Below the pieces are notes generated by a model, which saw only the letters and a list, made by a program, of their open reading frames with translations, was not told where the DNA came from and did not search any database. Source: Streptomyces sp. NA02950 (GTDB taxonomy: Bacteria; Actinomycetota; Actinomycetes; Streptomycetales; Streptomycetaceae). Taken from it: a DNA stretch of 64,000 bases. The stretch spans positions 4,585,001 through 4,649,000 of the forward strand of contig NZ_CP054916.1 of the NCBI RefSeq assembly GCF_013364155.1, read 5' to 3'. Numbering within the stretch: position 1 is the first letter of the stretch; every line of letters begins with the position of its first letter. A program made the position numbers and the translations under genes. Shown piece after piece: positions 55,212 to 64,000 of the stretch.

Positions 55212-55897
55212 GCTCGCCCACCTCCGCCCTTCACGGCATCTGTGTCATTCGGTCCTGCCGTCGGTGGGACGGACGTCCTCTGCGTCCGGTTCCTTGCCCC
55301 GCCCGAAGAGGTACTACCCCTCCCATTGGGGTGGAGATGCGACAGCAGGGGGAGGAGTCGTGCGCGTCCCCGTGCGCAGCGGCTTTTCACCGTACCGGTG
55401 GGAACGTCCAGGACCTCCGCCGCCTCCGCTACGGGATAACCCTGCATATCGACCAGGACGAGTGCGGCACGCTGCTCGGCGGGGAGGGTGCGCAGCGCCT
55501 GAAGGAGTTCACGGTGGAGATCGCCGCGCTCGGCGGGGGCGGCGGCCGACTCATGCGGTTCGAGGAGCTGCTCCAGCCGGTCGGTGTCGGCGACCGGGGA
55601 GGTGCGGCGGGAGGCCGTCTTACGGGCCCGGTCCAGACAGGCATTGACCGTGATGCGGTGGAGCCAGGTGGTGACGGCGGACTGGCCGCGGAAGGTGTGG
55701 GCGGCACGGTAGGCGGAGACGAGCGCGTCCTGGACCGCGTCGGCGGCTTCCTCACGGTCGCCGAGGGTGCGCAGCGCCACCGCCCAGAGTCTGTCGCGGT
55801 GGCGCCGCACTATCTCGCCGAAGGCGTCCGGATCGCCCTTGACATGCCGGGCAAGGAGCTCGGCGTCGCTCGCCTCGCCGATGGTGGCGTCGTCCAA
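55208..55897 (-). CDS. sigM: ECF sigma factor, SigM-like
   Basis: A ~229-residue extracytoplasmic-function sigma factor. Region 2 covers ~12-80 (LLARHVKGDPDAFGEIVRRH; AADAVQDALVSAYRAAHTFR; TTWLHRITVNACLDRARK) and region 4 covers ~125-180 (ALRTLPAEQRAALVLVDMQG; VAEAAEVLDVPTGTVKSRCA). The C-terminal tail (~40 residues) is Arg/Pro-rich. The likely start is TTG 55897, about 7 nt after GGAGG; a TTG at 55903 is too close to it. The S. coelicolor counterpart at this place is called SigM; the name is by synteny and similarity. Confidence 0.88.
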   Translation of the reverse strand: MDDATIGEASDAELLARHVKGDPDAFGEIVRRHRDRLWAVALRTLGDREEAADAVQDALVSAYRAAHTFRGQSAVTTWLHRITVNACLDRARKTASRRTSPVADTDRLEQLLEPHESAAAPAERGDLHRELLQALRTLPAEQRAALVLVDMQGYPVAEAAEVLDVPTGTVKSRCARGRARLLPLLSHLHPNGRGSTSSGGARNRTQRTSVPPTAGPNDTDAVKGGGGRA

Positions 55898-55934
55898 CGT
55901 CAAGCCTCCTCCCCTCGTGGCTGACCGACGGAGC

Positions 55935-57665
55935 TCAGCCCTTGACCTTGATCTCCGAGATGCCGCCACGGTAGCGATCCGGGGTGCTGGTCGGTAGCTC
56001 GGTGACGTGGACCAGTAGGTATCGCGTCCGTACGGGTTTGTCGAGCGTGGTGGTCAACTGACCGCCCGCGGTCTTCAAGGCCGTGATGTGCCGAGAGAAG
56101 GCGTCAAGAGTGGTGGGTTCCGACGCCGACGCTTCGGCCGCGAGGATCTCGACCTTCTGGCCGGGGCGGTAGAAGTCGACGTCGACGTGGGAGACGTTCT
56201 TGACGCTGCCGAGATCGACGATGATTCCACTGCCGTCTTCGTACCCGGCCAGGTTGCCGAAGTTCGGGTAGTTCCAGAACTCCTTGGTCACCCAGGCGGT
56301 GCTGGCATCGCGGTCTGCGGCCAGTTGCGCCTTTTCCGGAGCCATGGGGTCCTTGCCCAACTCCACCGCTCCCTGAATGGCGATCGGCTTGCTGGCAACC
56401 TTCGGGGCCTTCTTGTCGTCCTTCTCACTGGTGGACTTGCCCGGGTCCGGCTTGTTCTCGTCCTTCAGGAGGGTGTCCGCCAACTGCCAGCTGCCCAGGC
56501 CGAGGGCAGCGATCAGAAGCGCGGAGACGGCCCACTTGAGGGCCTTTCCGGTGCGGCTCTGCAACGGGGGCGGCGGAGGCACCGGGGCGGGCGCGCCGGA
56601 GGTGCGTGAGGTGCCGCCACGCAGCGGTTGGCCGTACGCCCCTTGCTGGTACGTGGTGCGCTGGTAGGCCGCAGAGGGCGTGAAGGCGGGCTCGGGCGGC
56701 CGGATGCGCGGCATGGCCGAGACGGCCTTGGCCAACTCCTCGGGCGTGGTGCAGGGCTGGTCCTGACGGGAGGCGGTGGCCCCGTCGTTGACCAGCGCGC
56801 GCATCGCCAGTTCGGACAGCCCCCGGTGGACTCCGGCGCGGACCTGGTCGGGGGCGATCAGCCCGACACCCTTGGGAAGCCCGGAGAGTCCGTAGGCGTC
56901 CTTCTCGTAGGGCCAGCGCTGGGTGAGCCCGGCGTACAGCAGCGCGCCGATCGCCTCGGTGTCGGTGCGCTGGGGGTGGTCGGCGCTGATACCCCGCAGG
57001 GCGGCCATCACCGCCAGGCCGCGGATGCGGTACTGGCCGGATTCCGTGCGTAGCACGGAGCCGGGGTTGAGGCGCAGATGAGCCAGTCCCTCGCGGTGGG
57101 CGGCGGCCATCGCCTGGGAGACCTGGCTGACCAACTGGTAGGCGTCGTGCGGCTCCAGTGGCCCCGCGGCCAGCACGGCGGTGAGTTCGGTGGCGTCCGG
57201 AAGCCACTCGTGGACGACGTAGACGAGGTCGTTCTCCTCGACGGCGTCGAGGACCTGGACGAAACGCGGGTCGCCCAGAAGCGCCGCCGAGCGAGCGGCG
57301 GCGAGGACCGGACGGGCCCGCGGATGGTCGGCCGGGAGAACGTGCACGCCGACGGCGCGGCGCAATTTTTCGTCCACCGCACGCCAACTGCTGAATCCGT
57401 CCAGACGGGTGACGCACTCCTCCAGACGGTAGCGTCTGGCCAGTTTGTGACCGCTGTGCAATTCGGGCGGGTTCGCGTCGGCCGCGGCGCCCGTCTCCCG
57501 GGTGCCCGCGGCCTCTGTGTCCTTGCCGGCCTTCTCTTCCGTCCCCGCCCCGTCGGCCGTGGCCTTGCCCGCCTCGGCGGTCAGCGGCTCCTCATCACCG
57601 CTGTCGGCCACGTCGACGGCAGCCGTGCTCCGTTCCGCCACCGTCGTTCCTGCCTCCCCATCCAT
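55935..57665 (-). CDS. Pseudokinase with transmembrane helix and discoidin-like C-terminal domain
   Basis: A 576-residue protein. Residues ~1-70 are acidic and low-complexity. Residues ~75-330 follow the Ser/Thr kinase fold, but the key catalytic pieces are gone: the HRD-K-N loop reads HLRLNPGSVL and no DFG is found (IRGLAVMAALRG instead). It therefore should not phosphorylate. A Pro-rich linker and one transmembrane helix (~395-412, WAVSALLIAALGLGSWQLAD) lead to an extracellular domain (~440-576) with a galactose-binding/F5-8C-like pattern (WVTKEFWNYPNFGNLAGYED; IIVDLGSVKNVSHVDVDFYR). It lies 86 nt after murJ in the same direction. In Mycobacterium tuberculosis these domains are fused to MurJ as one protein (MviN). 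Confidence 0.85.
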   Translation of the reverse strand: MDGEAGTTVAERSTAAVDVADSGDEEPLTAEAGKATADGAGTEEKAGKDTEAAGTRETGAAADANPPELHSGHKLARRYRLEECVTRLDGFSSWRAVDEKLRRAVGVHVLPADHPRARPVLAAARSAALLGDPRFVQVLDAVEENDLVYVVHEWLPDATELTAVLAAGPLEPHDAYQLVSQVSQAMAAAHREGLAHLRLNPGSVLRTESGQYRIRGLAVMAALRGISADHPQRTDTEAIGALLYAGLTQRWPYEKDAYGLSGLPKGVGLIAPDQVRAGVHRGLSELAMRALVNDGATASRQDQPCTTPEELAKAVSAMPRIRPPEPAFTPSAAYQRTTYQQGAYGQPLRGGTSRTSGAPAPVPPPPPLQSRTGKALKWAVSALLIAALGLGSWQLADTLLKDENKPDPGKSTSEKDDKKAPKVASKPIAIQGAVELGKDPMAPEKAQLAADRDASTAWVTKEFWNYPNFGNLAGYEDGSGIIVDLGSVKNVSHVDVDFYRPGQKVEILAAEASASEPTTLDAFSRHITALKTAGGQLTTTLDKPVRTRYLLVHVTELPTSTPDRYRGGISEIKVKG

Positions 57666-57751
57666 TGCGCCTGGTCTGAGCCAAGACAATTGTGCCCACA
57701 GTCCGCCGCTATGCACGACACGCGATGGCGGACGATGGTTGTGCTCAATGA

Positions 57752-60112
57752 TCAGCGACCGAGTCGTCCGCGCACCATACCGACCATGGCCGTCAGCTCT
57801 TCGATCCGCATCCGTTTCGCAGCAATGTAGAAGACCGCGATAAGAACGAGACCGCCGCCCGCCAAGGACGCTAGGGAGCCCGCCAGGCCGGAGCCGAGGG
57901 ACTGGGTGATGGTGTAGGACGCCCCACCGCCGAGAAGGGCGGCGGGGACGCTGGCGCCCACGAGACGGGTGTAGGTGCGTACGACATGGCGCCCGTCCAG
58001 ATCGCCGCCCAGACGGACGCGCAGACGCTTCCACGCCACGCCTACGCCGATCGTGTAGGCCAGCCCGTAGGAGGCGGCCATACCGACGACGGCCCAGCGG
58101 GCGGGCAGTGCCACGAAGCACAGGGCGGAGGCGGCGGCGTTCACGGCGGCGATGATCACCGTGTTGTAGAAGGGGGTGCGGGTGTCCTCGTAGGCGTAGA
58201 AGCCGCGGAGGACCACGTACTGCACCGAGAAGGGGATCAGGCCGAGGCCGAAGGCCATCAGCATGTAGCCCATGGACTGGGCGGCCTCGGTGCCGGAGGC
58301 GCCGAACAGCAGGGTGCACATGGGGATGCCGAGCGCGACGAACGCGAAGGCGATGGGCACGATGGCGACGGCGGAGGTACGCAGGCCCTGCGAGATGTCG
58401 TCGCGGACCGCCCCCGCGTCCCCGTCGGCGGCCGCCCGGGAGATCCGCGGCAGGAGGGCGGCCATCACCGAGACGGTGATGATCGCCTGGGGCATGCCCC
58501 AGATGAGCTGCGCGCTGGAGTAACCGAGGTAGCCGGTGCCGGGGAAGCCCTGGTTGTCGGCCTTGGAACCGGCCCAGGTGGCCAGCTGGGTCACCACGAC
58601 GACACCCACCTGGTTGGCGAGGACGAACATGACGGTCCACTTGGCCAGCCGGGCCGCCTTGCCGAGGCCATGGCCGCGCCAGTCGAAGCGCGGACGGAAC
58701 CTGAAGCCCGAGGCGCGAAGGTACGGGAACATCGCGAGCGCCTGGACGACCAGGCCGAGCAGGGTCCCGACGCCGAGCAGCTGGATGCCCTCCGGCGTGA
58801 TGGTCCTGACCTCCATCTTCGAGCTGCTGGCCGTGCCGAAGACGTAGATGAACAGGCCGAAGGTGAAGATTATGACGATGTTGTTCAGGACCGGGGTCCA
58901 CATCATCGCCCCGAAGCGGCCGCGGGCGTTGAGGATCTGCCCGACGACCACATGGACACCCATGAAGAAGATCGTGGGCAGGCAGTAGCGGGCGAAGGTG
59001 ACCGCTACCTCGTTGGCCGGGGGGTTGCCCGCGATGTCGGCCGACATCATCCGCACCAGCAGCGGGGCCGCGAAGACGGCCACCGTGACCAGGAAGCCGA
59101 GGACCACCATCACCAGGGTGAGCAGGCGGTTGGCGTAGGCGACGCCGCCGTCCTCGTCCTCCTTCATGGCACGGACGAGCTGCGGGACGAACACCGAGTT
59201 CAGACCGCCGCCGATGGTGAGGATGTAGATCATCGTCGGCAGGGTGTAGGCGACGGCGTAGGTGTCACCGAGGGTGGCCGCGCCGAGCGCAGCGATGATC
59301 ACCATCTGCCGGACGAAGCCGGTCAGCCGGGAGACCAGCGTTCCGGCGGCCATCAGCGCGCTGGACTGGAGCAGGCTCGCCGCCCGGCCGCCGGAGCGCT
59401 TGGGAGCGGGCTCGTCGGTGGCGGGAGCGGTGATCACCGGTGCGGCCATGGTGGGCGCGGCTGCCGACGGTGGTTCGGCCGGGGGCTCGGGCCGCGCGGG
59501 CCCGGGGACCGGAGCCTGACCCTGGGAGGGGGCGGGCGGATAGTCCTGGGGGCTCTGCGGATGGCCCTGGGAGGGCCGGGGCTCGTACGGCTGCTGGTCG
59601 CGGTAGAGATGAGCGAAGGCGTCCCGCTGGGGCGGCTCCCCCGGTCTGTAGCCGCCGCCCGCGTCCGCGCCCGGGTATCCCTGGGCCGCGGGGTCGGCGT
59701 ACTGCTGCTGCGCGTGCCCCTGGCCGCCCGCGGGAGGCCAGGCCCGCGGGTCGTGGCCCCGGGGCGCGGCGGCCTGCTGGGGGTAGGACTGCTGCGGATG
59801 GCCGCCCTGCGGCGGTGTGGCGGGCGCGGCCCGGTCGTACAGCGGATCCGTCAGTGGATCTTGGCCGTACGCGTTCTGCGATGTATAGGGGTAGGGCGTG
59901 TAGGTGCCGGTGACGTACGGATCCTGGAGATAGGGGTCCTGCGTGTAGTGCGTCTGGCCGTACGCCTGACGGGGGTCGGCCGCGGGGGCCTGGGCGTCGC
60001 CCAGATACGGATCCTGCTGATGCGGTTCCGGTCCGTAAGGGTCCTGGGGGGTGTGAGGGGACGGCTGCGGCGGTGGTGGCCCCTGGCCATCACCGTCATA
60101 TGGCGCGTTCAT
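57752..60112 (-). CDS. murJ: Lipid II flippase MurJ with long N-terminal extension
   Basis: A 786-residue protein. The first ~245 residues are Pro/Gln/Tyr/Gly-rich with repeated YGQDP- and DPYLQDPY-like units and should be cytoplasmic and disordered. The remaining ~540 residues are the MATE-like MurJ/MviN domain with 14 helices, starting ASLLQSSALMAAGTLVSRLT and including GGGLNSVFVPQLVRAMKEDE and SMGYMLMAFGLGLIPFSVQY. It flips lipid II outward for wall synthesis. The pseudokinase fused to MurJ in mycobacteria is here the next gene. The N-terminal extension offers many Thr/Ser/Tyr residues for regulation (inference). Confidence 0.93.
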   Translation of the reverse strand: MNAPYDGDGQGPPPPQPSPHTPQDPYGPEPHQQDPYLGDAQAPAADPRQAYGQTHYTQDPYLQDPYVTGTYTPYPYTSQNAYGQDPLTDPLYDRAAPATPPQGGHPQQSYPQQAAAPRGHDPRAWPPAGGQGHAQQQYADPAAQGYPGADAGGGYRPGEPPQRDAFAHLYRDQQPYEPRPSQGHPQSPQDYPPAPSQGQAPVPGPARPEPPAEPPSAAAPTMAAPVITAPATDEPAPKRSGGRAASLLQSSALMAAGTLVSRLTGFVRQMVIIAALGAATLGDTYAVAYTLPTMIYILTIGGGLNSVFVPQLVRAMKEDEDGGVAYANRLLTLVMVVLGFLVTVAVFAAPLLVRMMSADIAGNPPANEVAVTFARYCLPTIFFMGVHVVVGQILNARGRFGAMMWTPVLNNIVIIFTFGLFIYVFGTASSSKMEVRTITPEGIQLLGVGTLLGLVVQALAMFPYLRASGFRFRPRFDWRGHGLGKAARLAKWTVMFVLANQVGVVVVTQLATWAGSKADNQGFPGTGYLGYSSAQLIWGMPQAIITVSVMAALLPRISRAAADGDAGAVRDDISQGLRTSAVAIVPIAFAFVALGIPMCTLLFGASGTEAAQSMGYMLMAFGLGLIPFSVQYVVLRGFYAYEDTRTPFYNTVIIAAVNAAASALCFVALPARWAVVGMAASYGLAYTIGVGVAWKRLRVRLGGDLDGRHVVRTYTRLVGASVPAALLGGGASYTITQSLGSGLAGSLASLAGGGLVLIAVFYIAAKRMRIEELTAMVGMVRGRLGR

Positions 60113-60160
60113 CGCTACCCCACCTCATCGTCCGCTGCGGCCGGCCGGCCCGGGCATTGC

Positions 60161-62584
60161 TCAATGCTCCACTTTCTCACCCGAGCCGGACGGGCCAGCG
60201 CTTTGCGAACCGGTGTCCGGCGCCGGGTCACTCGGCTGCTCGGGCACAAGAGCGTGGGACGGATCACATTCGTCGGTCTCCGCGGCTTCGCTCCCGGCCG
60301 CGGCGTCCTCGGTGTCCGAGTCCTCGTCCAGGGCCTCGTCCACGGCTTCGTCGCCCCCGTCATCGACCTCGGCGGCGGACCGCTTGCGCTGGACGTAGAT
60401 CCGGATACCGGCGAGGACCAGCAGCAGCACACCGCCCGCGATCACGAGAATGACGGTCGAGGTGATTTCGGTGACATTCACCTTGAACTTCATCTCGCCG
60501 CCGTACGGCTGGCCGTCCGGGGTGTACAGCTGTGCCGAAACCCGCACCGGCCCGTTCGCGTTGGCCGTGGTGCCGAACTTCACGGACTGGCTGTGACCGC
60601 CCTCGACGGTGACGACCTGCGGTTCGCCGATCTCCAGCCGGTTGCCCTGCTGGGAGCGGAGGACCAGCCGCAGCTCGACCCCCTGCACCAGGTTGTTCTG
60701 CACGGTGACCGGGATGGTGGCGCTCCGCCCGGACAATGTCATGTTCGACTTGGGGACCAGGCGCACCTTCTTGGTCAGCCCGGACAGATAGCCCTGCACG
60801 TCACGGCGGAAACCGGCCGAGTGGTGGGCCTCACCGCGCCACGAGGTGGACATCTCACGCCTGATGGCGTTCCCGAAGGGGGTGACCACCCGGTACTTGG
60901 CGGTGAGGATGCGCTCGAACATGTCGAGCTTGCCCTGCGTCGTCTGGATGTCCTCGAACGCGTCGGTGGGCAGTTCCTGCTTCCGCAGCGCGCGCGGGTA
61001 CGCACGGCCGCCGGGCACCCGCTGGGTGGCGTTCGGGTCGGGCTCGGCCTTCGCGGCCTGGCCCAGGCCGAGCGGCTCGCTCCACTGCCCGGAGAGGCCC
61101 TTCAGGGCCGCCGCCATCGACTGCGCCTGGCTGGTGGTGGGGATCCGCTGCGGGGCGACAACAACGCTGCGCTGCTTGTCCGGCGCCTGGAGGTTGATCA
61201 TCTGGCTCTGGGCGAGGAACCGCTGGATGGCGAGTGTGGAGTTCTGCGGCGTGGACATGTCGCCGGTGAAGGCCGTGGACAGCCGTGCGTCGGCGACCAC
61301 CGCCGTATTGCCGCCGCCGATCTGCCGGGCCGCGGTCGGGGTGTAGGAGAGGCCGCCGGTCTCCCGGAGGCTGTCGCTGCGGGCGATGACGTTGTGGGCA
61401 CCCGCGGAGGTGGCGACATCGACGACGGAGGAGTCGACCGCCCCGTCCACCGGCCAGGCGAAGTCCGTGCGCGGCTTCACCCCGAGGACGGTCTGCACGG
61501 TCGTCGAGGCGAGTTCGGTGGCGTCCTGGAGGTGGCCGAGGGCGCCGGAGTTCTTGCCGCGGTGAGCGAGGGACGCGAGGTCGGGGTCGGCGAAGGGCAG
61601 TGCGATCACCTGGCGGTCCGCCACGGCCTTCTGGAGGTCGTTGAGCCACTGCTTGGCTACGGCCTGCCCGCGGCCCGGTGCGGTGTCGTCCCCGCCCCCG
61701 GGGGTCTCGACCTCGTAGTTCTTGGTCATCGCCTCGACCGTGGCGAGCAGATCGGGGTCGATCACCCAGGTGATGGGGAGGTCCTTCCCCAGGCTCACCA
61801 TCTGCTGCAGCCGACCGCCGGGCGAGAGCTCCTTCACGAGACGGTCGTCACGGAAGATGGGGGTGCGGTCCTCGTCGTTGTCCGTGCGAGGGGTCACATG
61901 GGTGGACGAGATGAGCGGCCACAAAAAGGTGAGCTGGGACTTCTTCTTGGCCGGACCGGTCTGCCAGGGGAGGAAGGTGCGCTGGATCCCCAGCACATGC
62001 TGCCAGGGCCGGTCCCGCGTCTGTCCGCTGAGGGCGACCCCGAGCTGGTAGACGCCGTCCTGGCCGAGGCTCAGCTTGTCGACCGGTATGGAGAGAGAGA
62101 AGTCACGGCTGGCGCCTGCCGCCAGCTTGCCGATCTTCTGGGCGTACTTGCCGCCGATCTCGCTGCCGTCCGCGCCCTCGCTGTAACCGGTACGACGGGC
62201 GGCGTTGTCGATCGCGTTGCGCCCGTTGAGGGCCGGACCCACACGGAGGCCGACATGGGAGCCGGAGATCGCCGTCCTGGTGCCGTTGGTGACGGTTCCG
62301 CCGACCGTGAGGGTGTCACCCTTCTTCGGCGAGGTGGGCGTCATCGAGGTGATGGCGACGTCGACGGAGCGTGAGCGGGTGACTTTGCTCTCGGGGAGCA
62401 CCGCGGAGGCCGTGAGGGCCGTCCGGGCCGTGTGCTCCGCCGAGGCCGCGTGCGCGGCGGGCGCCGCGGGGATCTGCGTTCCGCCCGCGAGTACCGGCAC
62501 GGCCGCGAGGAATGCCGCCGTGCGCCGCAGCCATCGACGGGCACGAGCGGAAGTGGTCCCCCGGTGGTCTGCCGCATCGGCCAC
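60161..62584 (-). CDS. DUF6049 family secreted, tail-anchored protein
   Basis: An 807-residue protein. It has a twin-Arg-containing signal region (RARRWLRRTAAFLAAVPVLA) cut near AAPAAHAAS, then a long extracellular part with an Ig-like module at its start (VDVAITSMTPTSPKKGDTLT) and another near the end (KVRLVPKSNMTLSGRSATIP). The middle resembles a polysaccharide-deacetylase-like barrel (PLISSTHVTPRTDND; ITWVIDPDLLATVEAM; FAWPVDGAVDSSVVDVA). A transmembrane helix (VILVIAGGVLLLVLAGIRIY) and an acidic cytoplasmic tail end it. DUF6049 lies next to murJ in most actinobacteria; its function is unknown. GTG start at 62584. Confidence 0.85.
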   Translation of the reverse strand: MADAADHRGTTSARARRWLRRTAAFLAAVPVLAGGTQIPAAPAAHAASAEHTARTALTASAVLPESKVTRSRSVDVAITSMTPTSPKKGDTLTVGGTVTNGTRTAISGSHVGLRVGPALNGRNAIDNAARRTGYSEGADGSEIGGKYAQKIGKLAAGASRDFSLSIPVDKLSLGQDGVYQLGVALSGQTRDRPWQHVLGIQRTFLPWQTGPAKKKSQLTFLWPLISSTHVTPRTDNDEDRTPIFRDDRLVKELSPGGRLQQMVSLGKDLPITWVIDPDLLATVEAMTKNYEVETPGGGDDTAPGRGQAVAKQWLNDLQKAVADRQVIALPFADPDLASLAHRGKNSGALGHLQDATELASTTVQTVLGVKPRTDFAWPVDGAVDSSVVDVATSAGAHNVIARSDSLRETGGLSYTPTAARQIGGGNTAVVADARLSTAFTGDMSTPQNSTLAIQRFLAQSQMINLQAPDKQRSVVVAPQRIPTTSQAQSMAAALKGLSGQWSEPLGLGQAAKAEPDPNATQRVPGGRAYPRALRKQELPTDAFEDIQTTQGKLDMFERILTAKYRVVTPFGNAIRREMSTSWRGEAHHSAGFRRDVQGYLSGLTKKVRLVPKSNMTLSGRSATIPVTVQNNLVQGVELRLVLRSQQGNRLEIGEPQVVTVEGGHSQSVKFGTTANANGPVRVSAQLYTPDGQPYGGEMKFKVNVTEITSTVILVIAGGVLLLVLAGIRIYVQRKRSAAEVDDGGDEAVDEALDEDSDTEDAAAGSEAAETDECDPSHALVPEQPSDPAPDTGSQSAGPSGSGEKVEH

Positions 62585-62762
62585 GTGCTCGCCCGTCCCT
62601 CGTCGTCAGTGGTCGTCAGTGGTCGTCGCAATGTGCGTCCACGGAATGGTAACGATGCCCGCTGTGGCGAAGTGCTGTGGAGAGCTCTACAAGATCGTTA
62701 CGGGATCGGTTGCGCCGAGCAACGTGGAGGCCCCGAGGCGCGCGGCCACGTACCCTGTGCTG
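62585..62762. promoter_or_regulatory. Divergent promoter region of DUF6049 and cca with repeats
   Basis: A 178-bp gap. At 62601-62628 are 2.8 tandem copies of the 10-mer GGTCGTCAGT. GTAACGAT (62649-62656) and ATCGTTAC (62694-62701) form an 8-bp inverted repeat with 37 nt between. Either could be a regulator site. Confidence 0.4.
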
Positions 62763-64000
62763 TTGTGCCGAACGCCAACAATGACAGCCGATCCCCGCAG
62801 TCGACCAATGAGCTCAGCCAGGTGCAGCGCCGTGCCGTGGCCGAACTGCTGCGGGTCTCCCCCGTCGCCGACGATCTCGCCCGCCGGTTCGAGCAGGCCG
62901 GGTTCCGGCTGGCTCTCGTCGGTGGCTCGGTCCGCGACGCGCTGCTCGGCCGCCTCGGCAACGACCTGGATTTCACGACGGATGCCCGGCCCGACGACGT
63001 ACTGAAAATCGTCCGTCCCTGGGCGGACGCGCTCTGGGAGGTCGGCATCGCCTTCGGCACCGTTGGCTGCCGGAAGGACGCTCCCAACGGAAACGGACCA
63101 CAGCAGAGCTTTCAGATTGAAATTACGACGTATCGGTCAGAAGCCTATGACCGGACATCTCGGAAGCCTGAGGTGTCCTACGGCGACTCCATCGAGGAGG
63201 ACCTGGTCCGGCGGGACTTCACCGTGAACGCGATGGCGGTGGCGCTTCCGCAGAAGGAGTTCATCGACCCGCACAACGGGCTGGAGGACCTGGCCGCCCG
63301 GGTGCTGCGTACGCCCGGGACGCCCGAGGAGTCCTTCTCCGACGACCCGCTGCGGATGATGCGTGCCGCGCGGTTCGCCGCCCAGCTGGACTTCGAGGTC
63401 GCGCCCGACGTGGTCGCCGCGATGACGTCCATGGCCGGCCGTATCGAGATCGTCTCGGCCGAGCGGGTGCGTGAAGAGCTCAACAAGCTGGTCCTGGGCG
63501 CTTGCCCCCGTCAGGGGCTGCGGCTGCTCGTCGACACCGGGCTCGCCGACTGCGTCCTGCCGGAGCTTCCCGCGCTGCGGCTGGAGCGTGATGAGCATCA
63601 CCGGCACAAGGATGTCTACGAGCACTCGCTGACCGTGCTGGAGCAGGCCATCGATCTGGAGGAGGACGGACCGGATCTGGTGCTGCGGCTGGCGGCCCTG
63701 CTGCATGACATCGGCAAGCCGAGGACGCGCCGGTTCGAGAAGGACGGCCGGGTCTCCTTCCATCACCACGAGGTGGTGGGCGCCAAGATGACCAAGTCGC
63801 GGATGATCAAGCTGAAGTACTCCAACGAGATGGTGAAGGACGTCTCACGTCTGGTTGAACTGCATCTGCGCTTCCACGGCTACGGCACGGGCGAGTGGAC
63901 CGACTCCGCGGTGCGCCGCTATGTGCGCGATGCGGGACCGCTGCTGGACCGGCTGCACAAGCTGACCCGCTCGGACTGCACCACGCGCAACAAGCGCAAG
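62763..64000 (+). CDS. cca: CCA tRNA nucleotidyltransferase (partial, runs off the window)
   Basis: At least 412 residues are encoded; the end lies beyond 64000. The enzyme adds or repairs the 3' CCA of tRNAs. The nucleotidyltransferase domain has FRLALVGGSVRDALLG and NDLDFTTDARP (metal-binding D-x-D), then EEDLVRRDFTVNAMAVALP and the neck motif DPLRMMRAARFAAQLDFEV. A C-terminal HD domain is visible (LAALLHDIGKPRTRRFEKDG), typical of actinobacterial Cca/PcnA proteins. Two of the three tRNAs in this window lack an encoded CCA, so the enzyme is needed. GTG start at 62763 without a clear ribosome site. Confidence 0.93.

Noticed and set aside
57986..62374. 1462-residue plus-strand open frame opposite murJ and DUF6049
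   Set aside because: Antisense shadow of two conserved membrane/surface proteins, with no recognisable domain and composition typical of reverse-frame reading.

Overview
This 64 kb window is the replication-origin region of a Streptomyces or very close relative. The evidence is uniformly high-GC coding sequence, frequent GTG and TTG starts, many 4-bp start/stop overlaps, and the gene order of the Streptomyces core: gyrA-gyrB-dciA-recF-gnd-dnaN-oriC-dnaA-rpmH-rnpA-yidD-yidC-khpB-rsmG-parA-parB. Apart from the first ~10.5 kb, almost everything has an expected place in that core.

1-10.4 kb is accessory. It holds two overlapping CNNM/CBS membrane proteins, a membrane acyltransferase and an unrecognised membrane protein. 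That last gene lies between two copies of a decayed winged-helix gene end. Next come about 1.4 kb without a recognisable gene and a small coiled-coil/winged-helix gene. The most unusual item follows: a divergent XRE-type regulator beside two overlapping genes, one a degenerate tyrosine-recombinase-like protein (with a rare TTA codon) and one a DDE-transposase-like protein. The element stops just short of the 3' end of a tRNA-Leu gene.

10.5-24.3 kb is the cell-wall and growth signalling cluster: FhaA, FhaB, PstP phosphatase, RodA/FtsW, PbpA and PknB with four PASTA domains. A large bidirectional terminator separates it from a converging group of three class E sortases, an embedded PabA/TrpG amidotransferase, a DUF881 protein and the divergent crgA. 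The spacer after crgA carries a small DnaA-box cluster.

24.5-33.2 kb holds a rhomboid protease, cyclophilin, a DUF5324 protein, an HTH/coiled-coil/receiver fusion, tRNA-Ala, an HTH protein followed by a second Ser/Thr kinase, a large anchored surface protein, a DLW-39 protein and tRNA-Ile.

33.2-52.7 kb is the replication/segregation block. oriC (about 43.0-43.5 kb) lies between dnaN and dnaA and carries many DnaA boxes. At least five parS-like palindromes lie between 49.4 and 54.9 kb. Three of them are inside genes (parA and an anti-sigma gene), each read as Val-Ser-Arg-Glu-Thr.

52.8-64 kb holds trxA-trxB behind a textbook SigR-type promoter, an ECF sigma/anti-sigma pair (sigM-like), a pseudokinase with a discoidin-like C-terminus next to murJ, a DUF6049 surface protein and, running off the end, the CCA-adding tRNA nucleotidyltransferase. 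PknB, FhaA, the pseudokinase and MurJ together make up the parts of the PASTA-kinase circuit known from mycobacteria, except that pseudokinase and flippase are separate genes here.
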